A stretch of DNA of 64,000 nt from Panagrolaimus kolymaensis (lineage: Eukaryota; Nematoda; Chromadorea; Rhabditida; Panagrolaimidae), in the NCBI GenBank assembly GCA_028622995.1, contig JAJQJQ010000002.1:6448001-6512000 (forward strand), written 5' to 3'. The notes under the pieces were generated by a model. It had not been told where the DNA came from. It made no database searches and was given only the letters and a program-made list of their open reading frames with translations. Positions 38,301 to 49,611 of the stretch are shown piece by piece. Positions within the stretch are counted from its first letter, which is position 1. Every line of letters begins with the position of its first letter. A program made the position numbers and the translations under genes.

Positions 38301-41300
38301 TTTAAAGATTTTAGTAGTCACAGTAGCCAAATATTTTTATCCCATTTTGATAATTTTAATATGTTTTTGCTTACCAGTAATAACACCCCTTCGTTGAATT
38401 TTAGGCGCAACCTTTCCATCTTTACTTGCAACTTTGCGACTTGTATAATGTACAACCATATTATTTCCAACTCGATGACATTGATAATCAATTCGAGTTT
38501 CACCAAAAAAGAATACATTATTACAGCCTTCCATTCCAATTCTTTCTTCCTTATCTTCTTCAGATTTTATTTCTTCTTCATCATCTTCAATAACTATTTT
38601 GGTTGGAAGATGCACGGTTGCAATTGAAGTTGTTGAATCTGTATCATCATTTTCAAGTGGACCCGAAGTTGATGAAGTTGATGGACAATCTTCAGTGGAA
38701 TCAATAGAATTCGATTTTTTTGCTGTTGGTTTTTTATTATTGAAATTTGGTTGAAATTTATGATAAATTTTTTCGAATTTTTTTAAAGTTGAAGGAGAAT
38801 AATGTTCTTCTTCTTCATCTTTTGAAGTTTCAATATATTGAATATCTTCAGGTTTGGGAAATTGGAATCGAACTTTTGTGGCAGCGGGTGAAGGAAGATC
38901 AGGGCTTTCCATCGTTGATGAACCAGAAGAGCATGAATAATCAATGGGCGGCTCAATATAGGATGGTGGATATCGATGTAGCATGGGAGCTGTTTCCACC
39001 GAAGATCTCCTGGATGATCGAGGTAAACTTGGTTCATATCTTTCTAATTTATCAAAAGTTCCAGTTGGATAATAATCTCGATAGGAATCAAATGAATGTT
39101 TTGGAGTGGAATGAAAAACACGATCATCTTCATCATAAACTGGATCATAACCATAATATGCATCCGATGTTCGTCGAAGAGTTGACCATTGTCGATTTGT
39201 TGGTGGCAAAGACATAGTTGGAACAAACGATCTCTGTTGTTGTTGAGGCTGTTGAGGTTGTTGATGAAATTGTTGGTGTTGCTGATTACGAGGAAGAGAA
39301 TTCATATAATTTGCGTATTTCCTTCTTGAATTTCTCAAAATTCCAGGTGGTGGCTCTTTTAGAGTACTTGCATTACTTGATGTTGTTGCTGCTGATGCAG
39401 ATGATCGTCGACCCGCTTTATATTTCGCCCGTTTTTCTTTAACCCATTTCATAATTTGATCCAAACCCGGTGTAGCTTTTTCTTGCCCATAACTATTTGT
39501 AGGTTTCACAGCTTTAATAGAATTCGATCTCTTCATGGGTAAAGTTCCATAATGTACAGATTGAAGGGTGCAATAATTAGAATTTGGAGTTCCACCTGGA
39601 GCAAAAACATTTAAAATTACAGGAGTTCCGGAAACAAAAGAACTTGGTGGAGGAGGATTTATTGAAGCAGAAGCATATTTTTGTCTTGGAAGTGAATAAT
39701 AATCCCCAGCATTGGGTTGTGGAGGTAAAGTGGACATTGAATAATATGAATTCATTATAGTATCAAATATAGGACTAAAAAATCCCATTCTTTTTTTTGA
39801 AATAAGAAAAACCAAAAAATGCTGTTTTAGAGCATAACATAAAAAAAAAATAAACTCGCAACAAGAAAAGCTGAAGAAAGGGAAAAAGACAATCAGAAAA
39901 AGAGAAAAGGGAGTTCTTTGACCATTAAGAAAAATTTCGCTCACGATACTTATGAATGATGACACTACACTTGTAGATTACATTTTTAACACTTAAGAAA
40001 AGAATAAAAGAAGAAGCATGGGTCGCAATTTTAAAATGTCCTCTTCTTTATTCCCGCAAAATGGTAGTAGACGACAGACATAAGTGAAAAATTTTAAATC
40101 AGTCACTCAACTTAACACTCAAAAACAATTATGTATTTTTTTACCCGCGTTCTAATTTTCTCTCTTTTTAGCCTACAAGGATAGAGTTTTGACCGGACAT
40201 TGCTTTTCTGGAGAATATTATGATGAAAAAAAGTTTTTTTTTGTTAGTTTTTATGATGACGTTAAAAAAAGTTCAAACTAAAATTGGCTTTTTTTGTAAA
40301 ATGCAAAATTTGGCCATCAACATAAAATCCAACGCCGATGAAGGATGATGACATAATAATTGAGGTCAAGAAGTTCGTTTTTCTTTTGACAGTTGCCATT
40401 GTTGTTCTTTGTTGATCGAATAATTTTTTTGATGTTTTTCAAAAAAGTAAATTTACGAAAAGTTATTTTGAAAATACTCAAAGAAAAAAAGTTTTGGAAG
40501 TGCATATTTAAAGGCCAATGAATAGGATAATAAGGAATCACTCTAAGATTCAAAGTCACAATATCAAAATAAAAAAAGTTGTAGTTGTTTACAGGAACAT
40601 TCAAAGCCATGATGGAATTTGAAGTCTATCTCTTTGCGAAAATAAGACCAAAGATTTGGGGCATTTTTAGATAATGAAATTGGTGAAAAAATGGTAACGA
40701 ACCAAAAAATTAAAGTAATTAAAATATTCTTTGTTCTTTTCTTTTCCTTTCAGAAACGTGAGTTTTGCAAATGCATAAATTTTCCGCAAATATTCACAAA
40801 AATAAAGAAAACGAAAGCGTTGCACCGAGTTACATAGTCAGCTGATAAAGAATAATTTTGCGTGCATTAAAATAATAATACACAAATTTGCGTAATCGAA
40901 TTAGGGATTTAAAAAAAGGAAAGTAAGTGAAAGGAAAGAGGAAGAGGTCGCATGAAAAGTTAAAAAGTTAAAAGACTAAAAAATTAAAACAAAAAGTTTG
41001 GATACTTATTTTTTTAAATTTAATTATCCGAATGGAAATGTTATTTTTTTGGCATCATAGAATTCCAAAATATTCGAGTTTTCAGGATAACCCTGTAAGT
41101 CTTTATTAATAACTACTAATTATTCTGGCTATACTCACTTAATTATTTGAAAAAAAAGTTTCGTAAACTCAAAAACGCTTCGAAGTAGTGCTTCCGGAAG
41201 AGAAGAAAAAGAAAAAGTTTTGTTTGAAACAAAAAGAAAGGAAGGAAAAGATCTTTAAAATCGGATTAAATTGCGCGATTTTTTCACTCCCATTCTCATC

Positions 41301-44300
41301 TATCCATCTATTCGAGAAAGACAGAGACAGAGAGTATCAAACAATTGTTTGTTGTTTGTTTCATATTTTTTTTTATTTCGCCTCCACTTACTTTATTTGT
41401 GTATGTATGAGACAGAGACACCTCTAAGCTAAAAAACTTTTTTCTTCTTGGTTGCTTGCCTGACCGGTAGTCTTCGTCAGTCATATAATATATTGAAGGA
41501 ATTTGAAATAGAAGCACGAAAATGAAAGAAAAGAAGAAAGAAAAAAAATGAAGCAAACGGAGCTTGTTTGCACTCAAATAATTTCCTGTATCGGTGGTTT
41601 TTGCGTTTCTTAACTTGATTCTTTCAAGCTTACAACGTCGTTTTCTTTCTTGAGGCTATGAGAAAAAAAGAAGAAAAAACTATTTGAATATTTATTTATT
41701 TGTATGACTGTCAAAAAGATTACCAGACGATAAAAAATTGTGAAAATTGACAGCTTTATGTTTGATAAAAAGTAGGCTACCCGAGAAAAGGGCTATGGTT
41801 CTTATGTTATACAAAAAGAAGTAAGTATCAAGGCAAAAATTAATTTGATAAAATTTCTGAAAGCTTGCCACGCATAAATTAAATAACTGCAAGTTTTCCC
41901 CTCACATTTTATTTTTTAATTTACAAGAAAAACAAAACCCATTAAAAATTGTAGCAATAAAAATATAAAAATGAAACGGTTTTTTATTTTTTACATGTTT
42001 CCTTCCTTTTCCACCCTTCTTCATTGCTTTTCCTCCTTCCTCTATGATCAAAAAAATATGATAGGCGTTGTTGAAACTTGAATGAAATTAATGATAGTTT
42101 TCTTTTTGAATTTCTCAACATAAAAAAATGTACATAGCAGAGGCTTGAAATTTGTTATTTAAAAAATTAAAATAACAGGATTTTTTAAAAATAAATTAAA
42201 ATGATTGGAAAAAAAGAAAAGGAAAAACGTGAAACTTGTGAGAAGAATGAATTCGAGGGAAGAAGAAAGCAAATGCGAAGGAAAGGAACAAAGCCAGCAT
42301 TAAAAAAAGATGTTTTTTGAATTGAATAAATAAAAATCAAATTTGGAACGCTTAAATGACCACCACACACATACATATATAAATTTTGGTTGTAATGGTA
42401 ACAGGCTTTTTTTATGATGAGAAAATAATTTATTGCCAAAAATCATTTATGGGAATTTTAACAAGTTATTTTGTGATGGCCAAGAAATATGATGTTGAAT
42501 GAGCCAAGAAATTTAAAAAGTATAAAGCAAGTTTTTGGTCCTGAACTACCATAACCGTGTTTCCGCCTTTAAGAAAGAATTATGAAATAATTATGAAAAA
42601 ATGAATAATGAGTATTTTCTTTTTAAACCTTTTTATTGTTTTTTTAAATCCACTACAAAAACGAACAAAACACATTTAAGAATGATTATTTTTTTGAACA
42701 GCAAGAACCAAAAAATTTAAAGTGGACAAGCCGGGAAGAAGTGAAGAGAGAGAGAAGAATAGAAGAATAGTATCCCCTTCATTTGAGTGATGGTCATTCA
42801 ATTCTCACAAGAAAAAAAGAAGTAAATAAGATGAAACTATGAAAAAACCCGGTTCAATTCAGGTGTCTTTTTCCTTACTTTTAAAAAAAAAGTTAAACTA
42901 AATTACCTTCTTTTAAACTAGATTTTTAAGTTACAAAACTTATACTTACTTCCTTTTTTAAACCTCATTTTTGCTTGCTTGCTTTCAAGTAACAATGGAA
43001 AAGTAAAGAGAGAAGGTAAGTAAGAAGATAAAAAAAGGAATGGGAATGGATCAAGAAAAAAAGAAAACCAATACCCAGAAGAAGAAGAAACAAGGATGAA
43101 ACAAAGCAAAAAATACATATGCTCGTAGACTTTTGGACTAATGAAGAACAAAGCTAAAAAGCGATTTTATATAATAAACATTCCTTTGGCATACCACCCT
43201 TTAATATTCAAATGGATTCGAGCTCCAAATTCTATAAATTCCGTCCCAGCTAAACATAAAAGCGTCGCTTTCCGATTTCAAAAATATGTATGAAATCTTC
43301 AAAAAAAAGAGATTTTCAAAAAAATTGTTTGATATGCGAATAAAAAAATGCGTCATTAGTGTTTTTTTCAATAGATTTATTTAAGTTGGAAAAATTTGTG
43401 CAAGAAAAAAAAAGAAGTAATGAGTCGTTTAAAGAAGCGCAAAAGAAAAATGAAAAAAACTCTGACTCACAAAAGTAAACTTTGTAAAACCATAAGTCTT
43501 CTTTCATTCTTAAAAGTGTCTGAGAATATGTATTTACAAAAACTAGTAACACAAAAAAGACGTTTTTATAAAACGAGGAATATTTGGCTGAGGATGATGA
43601 TAATTAGGGCAAAAAAAAGTTGCGAGCTTATTGTTTTTGGAGGAGTCTGTCTCTATGACATAAAAAAAAAGAATTCCATAATTATCGATGAAATTTAAAC
43701 TTTACCTTTTTTCTTGTTTGAAACTAATCTCCATAAAAATATAAAATACCAAATAGAAACCGGCTTTGCCCCACACAAATAAATAAGACCTTATTTTGCG
43801 CAATCAAGTCTTTTTTTGAACTGTAACTTATATCGCTCACCCGACAATCAACGAACTCCAAATTGAGTATGAAAAAAGTGAGAAAAGAAAAGAGAGAAAG
43901 AGGCTATTATGAAGAAAAAAAGTTATCGCTTTTAGTAAACTTAACTTTGAAAGGTTAAAAAAAGAAAAAGAGGGAGATAAATAACTGAGAAATAAATCGG
44001 TTGGAAACGAGTTAATAAAAAAATGTTGAAGCTGCTTCTTTGAAGGTTGAAAATTGAATGTTGATAGCTGATTTTATTTTAAAAACAAAAAAAACTAGTC
44101 GAAATTAATATTATATAAAAATAAAGTTGACTTGATTTTGAATACTCTAAATTTTTATATACTTTTCCTTGTTTTTTCCCAACCATTTTTTTTGTTGAGT
44201 TTATTTTATTGCAAAATCCGATCATTACGGAATGAATGGATTAATCGTCAAAAATGATGCTGATACCACTGAGTAGTAATTGAGAGCTGTGTCGTCCAAT

Positions 44301-46336
44301 AAAAGAGTTAATACAACGAAAAAACGATGAGGAAAACAATAAAGTTTGTTTATTGACATTAATGATTTTGAGTATTTATTGATTTAAGATTAACAAGCAC
44401 CCGATTGATATACATTAGGTCTTGTCAAATTGTTATTACTCGATACCCAAATGCAATTTTAAAACTTTTTATGAACTTTTGATTCCCATAAAATACCTTT
44501 GGCTACCGTGACCTTTACTCTCTAATATCCCATTTTTCCCTCGTTAAAACTTACAATTTTTTCCACCATCATCATCTTCATCATAGTGTCCACCTCTCAA
44601 ATTATTATTATCATCATCAACTTGTAATTTCAATGGTTGTTGAAATTGTGAAATAGCGCCATGCGATTGACTATGTTCTAATCTTCCTCGATAATTATTA
44701 GACCAATCATGGGCGCTGCTTCCATTAACCGTTGAAATAGCTGTGGTTGAAGTTGAATGCATCGTGTTATAATTTTGTAGATTTTGAGGCGCAACAGTAG
44801 TATATTCAACGGCTTCTTGCTCCGAAACTAAACGAAATTTACGAAATACTGAATGTGGAATGGGTGGTTGAGCTGAAGGATCATCAAAACGACTCATTAC
44901 AACTGTTCGCTGAATATTTGAACATGATGCGGATTGAATTACAGGTGGTGATGAAGCTACAAAGGCAATTAGAAATGGTTAATTTTTAAAAACTAATAAT
45001 CATTATTTTTTTGTGGAACTAACCAGTTTGTTGAAAATTATTAGAACGAAAATTTGACGGAATATGATGGGAAGATGCTGACGTTGGTATACGTGAATTG
45101 TTTGAAGAATTGTAACGGTGGTAATCGTTCTAAAAAATAAAATGAGTAAAAGTTGAAAGCGGTAAGTTTTCAAAATTTAGGAAAAACAAGAAAAAGTTAT
45201 GAATAATTTTTTAGTCATCAAAACTGTGCAAATTTGAATTCTCAGAAAATTCAAGCGCATGACTATTATAAGTGTTATGAAGAAAGAATAATATTCACAA
45301 ACTTTCGCCGGGAACGAGAATATCGCTTTTATCTAAATTCCTCTTGTTTCCAAAGTTAAAGAAATAAACGCGAGTTAGATAAAGTTATTGCCCAAACAAT
45401 AAAGCGTTTTTTTAGCTATAAACTCATGAGTCATGACTAAAGAATCCAAGCTTGAATATACTTTTCTTGACAAGCCCAAAAACATTAATCTTTCTGTTTC
45501 AGATTCCGACTCGTTACAGCTCATATTTTATATTTAAAAAATATACCAAAAAAACAATCAAAAAATATTCTTGAGCCAAGGAGAAAAAAATTTGAATGTA
45601 ATTTGAGTCGACAGAAAAGGAGATGACCAACGGCGAAGCCGAAGAAAAAAAATGCCAATAAAAGAAGGAAAAATGCAATAGTCTTTATATATATATTTTT
45701 GGGACTTTGTTTTAGAAAAAAATGAATGAAGAAAGCTAAAAAGAAAAATGCTAAATGGGTCATGGCTTTTCTTTTATTTCAGAAGAATGAGGAACGGAAA
45801 AAGGCTTAAAATAACAACACAACAAGGCGATGGCTACTAGCTCGTTATTTTTTAAGTTTTTCCTTTTAATGTGGTTTTAATCCTCCTCCACCACCGCCAC
45901 TAACAACAACAAAAAAATTTTAACAAGAAAAAAAGTACAATGAATGAAATAAATATTTAAAAAGGGTAATAAAGGTTTTTTTCGATAATGTTAAAAACGG
46001 GGTCAAAAATAATCCTTTAAAAAATTGAGGTAACCATGTAAAAGGGACATGATCTTGCCATGAAAGTCTGTTGAACTTTTACTACAGAACCTAAGTAGAG
46101 AAAAATTGATGGCATAACTTTTGATTTTTTGTGGTTAAAAGAATGTATTGAAAAAGATATAAAGCTAGTCCTCAGAACATTTAAAGTAAGAAGCTTTTTT
46201 TATTTGTGGATCTCTGCTTTTACAATATTAGAACATTTGGTTGAACTAATTCGAGGAAAAGTTCAAAGATATAAAAAAATATTTAACTTACCAAAATAAA
46301 CGGATTATTTTTAACAAAATGAATTTCGGTTGTCAT
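11701..46336 (-). CDS. Very large Pro/Gln/Ser-rich scaffold-like gene (about 15 exons, long introns)
   Basis: Phase-compatible exons on the minus strand: 46292-46336, 45024-45129, 44555-44956, then 38375-39788, 38073-38253, 37365-38019, 37124-37315, 36705-36897, 36284-36652, 22344-22469, 21846-22285, 21614-21715, 14215-14310, 12263-12364, 11701-12153. From the Met at 39788 to the TAA at 11701 every junction agrees, giving 1,440 residues; the first three exons add about 184. The protein is mostly disordered (poly-Gln, PPPP, Ser clusters) with conserved-looking islands: KVRF (residues 305-308), GETRIDYQCHRV (429-440), EYGPGIVQKLREKF, LGPISALRAKFEQR, and a C-terminal charged, helical block. APPPPPPLPPR is an SH3-ligand-like run. 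KVRF fits the RVxF docking motif for protein phosphatase 1. I do not recognise the family; a cytoskeletal or signalling scaffold is inference. The junction 44555 to 39788 is out of phase, so an unseen exon or separate starts exist. Confidence 0.65.
14311..21613. other. 7.3-kb intron of the large gene, no other gene seen
   Basis: AT-rich sequence with long A and T runs between exons 21614 and 14310. Open frames here (for example 14833-15309 minus) are Phe/Lys/Ile-rich, as expected from composition, and lack splice or family support. No repeat family, tRNA or second gene was found. Confidence 0.6.
21614..22469 (-). CDS. Third exon cluster of the large gene (3 exons; possible internal start)
   Basis: Exons 22344-22469, 21846-22285 and 21614-21715. 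An acceptor TGCGCAG|GT lets the first exon continue the phase-1 donor at 36284. An in-frame ATG at 22485 (MSVCAGYRNTAG), 16 bp upstream of that junction, could instead start a shorter isoform. The middle exon carries APPPPPPLPPRGG, a Gln-rich region, then EETEEVGAVRLLSRKTLEED. The last is acidic then neutral (SSESEEDDHHPNAHLAAYG). Confidence 0.72.
29121..29293. mobile_element. Palindromic hairpin MITE (173 bp)
   Basis: Two arms of about 78-80 bp (29121-29200 and 29217-29293) are near-perfect reverse complements around a short A-rich loop. Ends read TATAAGACGCCGATATTT and its complement. The symmetric TA at both borders fits a TA target duplication, as for Tc1/mariner-derived MITEs. There is no coding capacity. 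The transcript would form a very stable hairpin. Confidence 0.85.
29622..29695 (+). ncRNA. tRNA-like segment in the left arm of the foldback element
   Basis: TGGTTGAGTGGTTATGG resembles the tRNA D-arm/box A. AAGGTTTCAAGTTCGAAGCC contains a box B-like GTTCGAAGC and an imperfect T-arm. A CCTTT..AAAGG pair sits where an anticodon stem would be. The spacing is close to a real tRNA, but the acceptor stem does not close, so I read it as a tRNA-derived relic or Pol III promoter rather than a working tRNA gene. Confidence 0.6.
30593..30666 (-). ncRNA. tRNA-like segment in the right arm of the foldback element
   Basis: Inverted copy of 29622-29695, box A and box B intact by eye. The two copies point toward each other across the element's centre. 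Confidence 0.6.
36284..39788 (-). CDS. Central exon cluster of the large gene (6 exons)
   Basis: Exons 38375-39788 (471 codons plus 1 nt), 38073-38253, 37365-38019, 37124-37315, 36705-36897 and 36284-36652 have consistent phases (1, 2, 0, 0, 1, 1). The Met at 39788 (MGFFSPIFDT) follows AAAAAAGA and could be a true start; alternatively TTTTTTAG just inside it is an acceptor. The first exon holds a Gln-rich tract (~170-185), a Tyr/Ser-rich region, KVRF at 305-308 and an acidic run (~400-415). The later exons hold EYGPGIVQKLREKFSKM, ISALRAKFEQRSSV, EMQRLLNKFNAIREQ and several Pro-rich stretches. The last exon ends QQYPG and donates in phase 1. Confidence 0.78.
39789..44554. other. 4.8-kb intron or intergenic gap within the large gene
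   Basis: I looked for a small minus-strand exon that accepts phase 1 and donates phase 2 to connect the flanking exons. The candidates I tried (near 41390, 42920, 43700 and 43860) ran into stops or wrong phases. No other gene is visible. Confidence 0.5.
44555..46336 (-). CDS. N-terminal exon group of the large gene (3 exons)
   Basis: Exon 46292-46336 starts MTTEIHFVKNNPFIL and donates in phase 0. Exon 45024-45129 is Asn/Ser-rich (phase 1 out). Exon 44555-44956 includes PPIPHSVFRKFRLVSEQE, Thr/Asn-rich sequence and an acidic end (HYDEDDDGGKN), with donor T|GTAAG in phase 1. All three splice cleanly to one another. The next certain exon at 39.8 kb accepts phase 2 (AG|T CCT) or starts its own ATG, so this group either needs one more exon in 39.8-44.5 kb or belongs to a different transcript. 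Low-complexity composition matches the downstream exons. Confidence 0.6.
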
Positions 46337-47866
46337 CGCGTCGTCGTCTTTGGTGTATCTTAGATTAAAGATATAAATATGAATAGTAAAAATGACAAAA
46401 ACCGCTTTCCAGTTAAATAAAACCGCAAAGAACAAACTTTCTCTTTAAAAATAAGCTTGTGGAAATGGAAAATAAATATTTGAATATTGAAGTCGAAGTA
46501 ATAGAATATCACAAAAAGGAAAAAATAATAACACTAATAATTAAGCAAAGAAATAATAAAAAATGTGGCAGTGATTAAAAATTATTTAAAGAATTTGGCG
46601 GTTTCTTTCCTGGTCGGCGGTTAATATGATTTTTTTATACAAAAATAAAGCTTATTAAAAATAAAGTTCGTCCGTTTTGTTGAAGAAAAAAATATATAAA
46701 AAGAAAAATATGGAAGGATTGATTGGCTCCTTTCTTGCCTTGTTGTTTGAGTATGAGAAAAAACTGAAAAAATAAAAAAATGAATGTATAAAAATGATTA
46801 AAAGCATGAAACATTGAAAAATTGGGAAAAGAAGAAGAGCGAAAAAGGCGATAACACCACGTTGTCGCCGAATGCAAAAAAAATAAAATAATGGGGGTAA
46901 GAAAAATGGAACATTGTTGTAAAAAAAACATAAGATGGAAAAAACAAATAATTGAAGATGAAATATAAAAAATATTGAATCAGTTAAATCTCGATTCAGC
47001 ACGAACGCGCAAAATGGCACAATATATTTACAGGGATCACGAGGTGCAATGCATAGAAATGAGAAAGCTGTAAAATTGCTTTTATCATTAACACAGAAAA
47101 AAATAACCAAAGCATTTTTACAACATCATCTCTCAGACGGTTGTGGTCAAAATGATAACGGAATGATGTTGATTGGACTGTGGCTGAACTTTTCAAAAAA
47201 ATCTTGTTGGCAAATAAATTGTTTATTACTTTGCATTGCGATGATGGTCATTAAATTTATCGCGATCATAGGAATGGAAAAGGTAATTTTTATTGCAATC
47301 AAATATACTTTCTGAAGTTTATTTCTGACAATTTGTAGCTGCAGAGAATATATTTGGCTTTTTTCTTACCTTTACTATACAGGCGTGAAGTAATAACATT
47401 CATCTAACATTTTTCATTCTCAATAATATCAATCCTACTTTTTTTCAAAGCTCTGTAGCAAAAATGCCCATTTAAAAAAAATGCTCACTCTCCAAAATAA
47501 CAATGTTTTTTACATTTAAGGAAGGAGTGCCCATCATGAAAAAGTCTTGTTTGTCTTTGGTAAAAAAACATAAGAAAAAACAACAACGAAAAAATATAAT
47601 GCATTGTAAAAAAATACATACATACAACTTAAAAAAGCTTCAAAAAGAACAAAAAAAATGCAAGAAAAAGGAAAATTGAATGGTCATTTGTCATTTAGAA
47701 TGACTGACTCTTAACGATTCCAAGAGTTTTTGCGCAAAAAAAAAAAAAACAACAAATAAAGGGCAGACAAAATGTGGCGTTTTTTTGGTAGGAAAAAATG
47801 GAACCGAAGAAAAGCTTTTAGATAAAATAAATAAAAAGCAAACAAATAACTAAAAATATTTGGTTT
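46337..47866. other. Upstream region of the large gene, no supported gene
   Basis: This would contain the promoter of the long isoform. A plus-strand frame at 47049-47315 and minus frames at 46635-47196 have no further support. Confidence 0.45.
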
Positions 47867-48190
47867 TGTCACGCGGTGACAGATAAGATATTGGCGTCGT
47901 CGAGGTTTCGGTTGATAGTCCTTGGGAGCTGGTTGCATCTGCTGTAGCTGGGATATTCCTAATAAAACAAGAACATATACAGAAACATATTTATTCAGGA
48001 GACACACACAACCAGCACAACAATAATGTAACATACAACTACAACTACGAAAGTGAAACAGAAGCAAAGCAAACACAAGTATGCAAATAGGCTGCCATCT
48101 TGCTGGCTGTTTCGTTACAGGACAATCAAGAGGAGCGCGAAGTTTGAATGAGAAGAGGACGGAAGTTGAGGGAAGCACCAATATATGACA
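47867..48190 (-). repeat. LTR (3' LTR in element orientation)
   Basis: 324 bp, TGTCACG..ATGACA, reads as identical to 49288-49611. The minus-strand frame from the interior (HFGGGGG) runs through the polypurine-like stretch into this LTR. Confidence 0.9.
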
Positions 48191-49287
48191 TACCGCCACC
48201 GCCTCCAAAATGTGTCCTCACATTTTCGTTGAGCATACATACGACCAAACCACGAAGTTGAAACCATTCACATTTCTGGATCATAGAATTTTCTTTCATA
48301 ACACATTTCTTGGACCAAAGCATCTTTCTCCATATCGGTATCGACATCAGTACAAGACATTAAGCATAAATGCTGTCAGGTTGAATCAAGTCTGCATCCA
48401 AGATTTGTTCCTTCATCATGAGTACCATACGAATTTCACCATCTTCATATTGACCAGCTGACATCAAAAGGCTAAGCGATAGCTACAGGTCCAACAAGAA
48501 CACTGCTGTCATTAAGCATACATCAAAAAAATCAAGATCATTCATAAGAGCCATCGATCTTCACCATTTTAGAACTTTACGAGTATCATATTTGATCGGA
48601 TTACTTCGTCCTCACAAATTCCATAACCATTAAGAACATAACAGCAAGATCATACCATAAAGCAAGCGCAAATCCATTCATCACAAGAATATTTCTTTCT
48701 TCAATCGAGTAGTTCTGGCAAGTTAACATTTTCTCAACCATACTCCATACCATGAAGAAGAATTTTGCGACGAGATACATCTTCATTTCTTCGTTATTTC
48801 TGGAGTTGCAAACCAGTGCAAGTTTTAACTTTTGCCACTTCGTTTCCTATCTATGGGTATCTGTGGACTTACTGTCTGGATCTTGTAACCAGTGCAACTT
48901 TTCGACGAGATAACATTTCATTAACATAACAAAAAAGCATTCATAACACAAGAGCATTAACAATCCATAGAGTTTTCTTTACATAAACAGCAAAGTTTCT
49001 TATCCATTATTCAATCCGAGTTTTTCCATAGGTTCTTTACCAAGTTCATTTTCTTATCTTCCAGTAGTACATCACATTCGTTGTCGGCTTCTCCATAAGC
49101 ACTTCATATTCCACGAGGTTGTTGACTTCGATTCAACCCATAATTCCACGATTGAGATGAGCAAGAGACCATCCGACCATTACCAAGAGTTCACCAGTAT
49201 CATCGTCATCAAATAGTTCAGCCATTCCTTTGATTCCATCGCTGCAGCAATTTCTTCAAGACAGGAACAGTTGGGTAGGGCCCTCCA

Positions 49288-49611
49288 TGTCACGCGGTGA
49301 CAGATAAGATATTGGCGTCGTCGAGGTTTCGGTTGATAGTCCTTGGGAGCTGGTTGCATCTGCTGTAGCTGGGATATTCCTAATAAAACAAGAACATATA
49401 CAGAAACATATTTATTCAGGAGACACACACAACCAGCACAACAATAATGTAACATACAACTACAACTACGAAAGTGAAACAGAAGCAAAGCAAACACAAG
49501 TATGCAAATAGGCTGCCATCTTGCTGGCTGTTTCGTTACAGGACAATCAAGAGGAGCGCGAAGTTTGAATGAGAAGAGGACGGAAGTTGAGGGAAGCACC
49601 AATATATGACA
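49288..49611 (-). repeat. LTR (5' LTR in element orientation)
   Basis: 324 bp, reads as identical to 47867-48190. Followed on the minus strand by the TGG of the putative primer-binding site. Confidence 0.9.

Larger units (their letters stand above)
47867..49611 (-). mobile_element. Short non-autonomous LTR retrotransposon (1.75 kb)
   Basis: Two 324-bp direct repeats (47867-48190 and 49288-49611) begin TGTCACGCGG and end ATATATGACA, so they have TG..CA ends. They enclose only 1,097 bp. GTTT flanks both ends, a likely 4-bp target duplication. Read on the minus strand, TGGAGGGCCCTACC follows the first LTR directly (primer-binding-site-like, starting TGG), and a purine-rich GGAGGCGGTGGCGG precedes the second, so transcription runs right to left. 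The interior has only short broken frames and no recognisable gag or pol. I could find no difference between the LTRs by eye, which implies a recent insertion driven by another element's proteins. Confidence 0.9.

Noticed and set aside
38337..39965. Longer start of the 39.8-kb exon (Met at 39965)
   Set aside because: The extra ~59 residues are Phe/Leu-rich low-complexity translation of AT-rich DNA, unlike the Pro/Ser-rich protein. The ATG at 39788 or a splice acceptor beside it fits better.
42918..43698. Candidate connecting exons for the large gene near 42.9 and 43.7 kb
   Set aside because: The joins I tried give in-frame stops or leave the wrong phase for the 39.8-kb exon.
46635..47110. 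Overlapping minus frames of about 100-150 residues upstream of the large gene
   Set aside because: Phe-rich, two overlapping frames of equal quality, no splice or family evidence.
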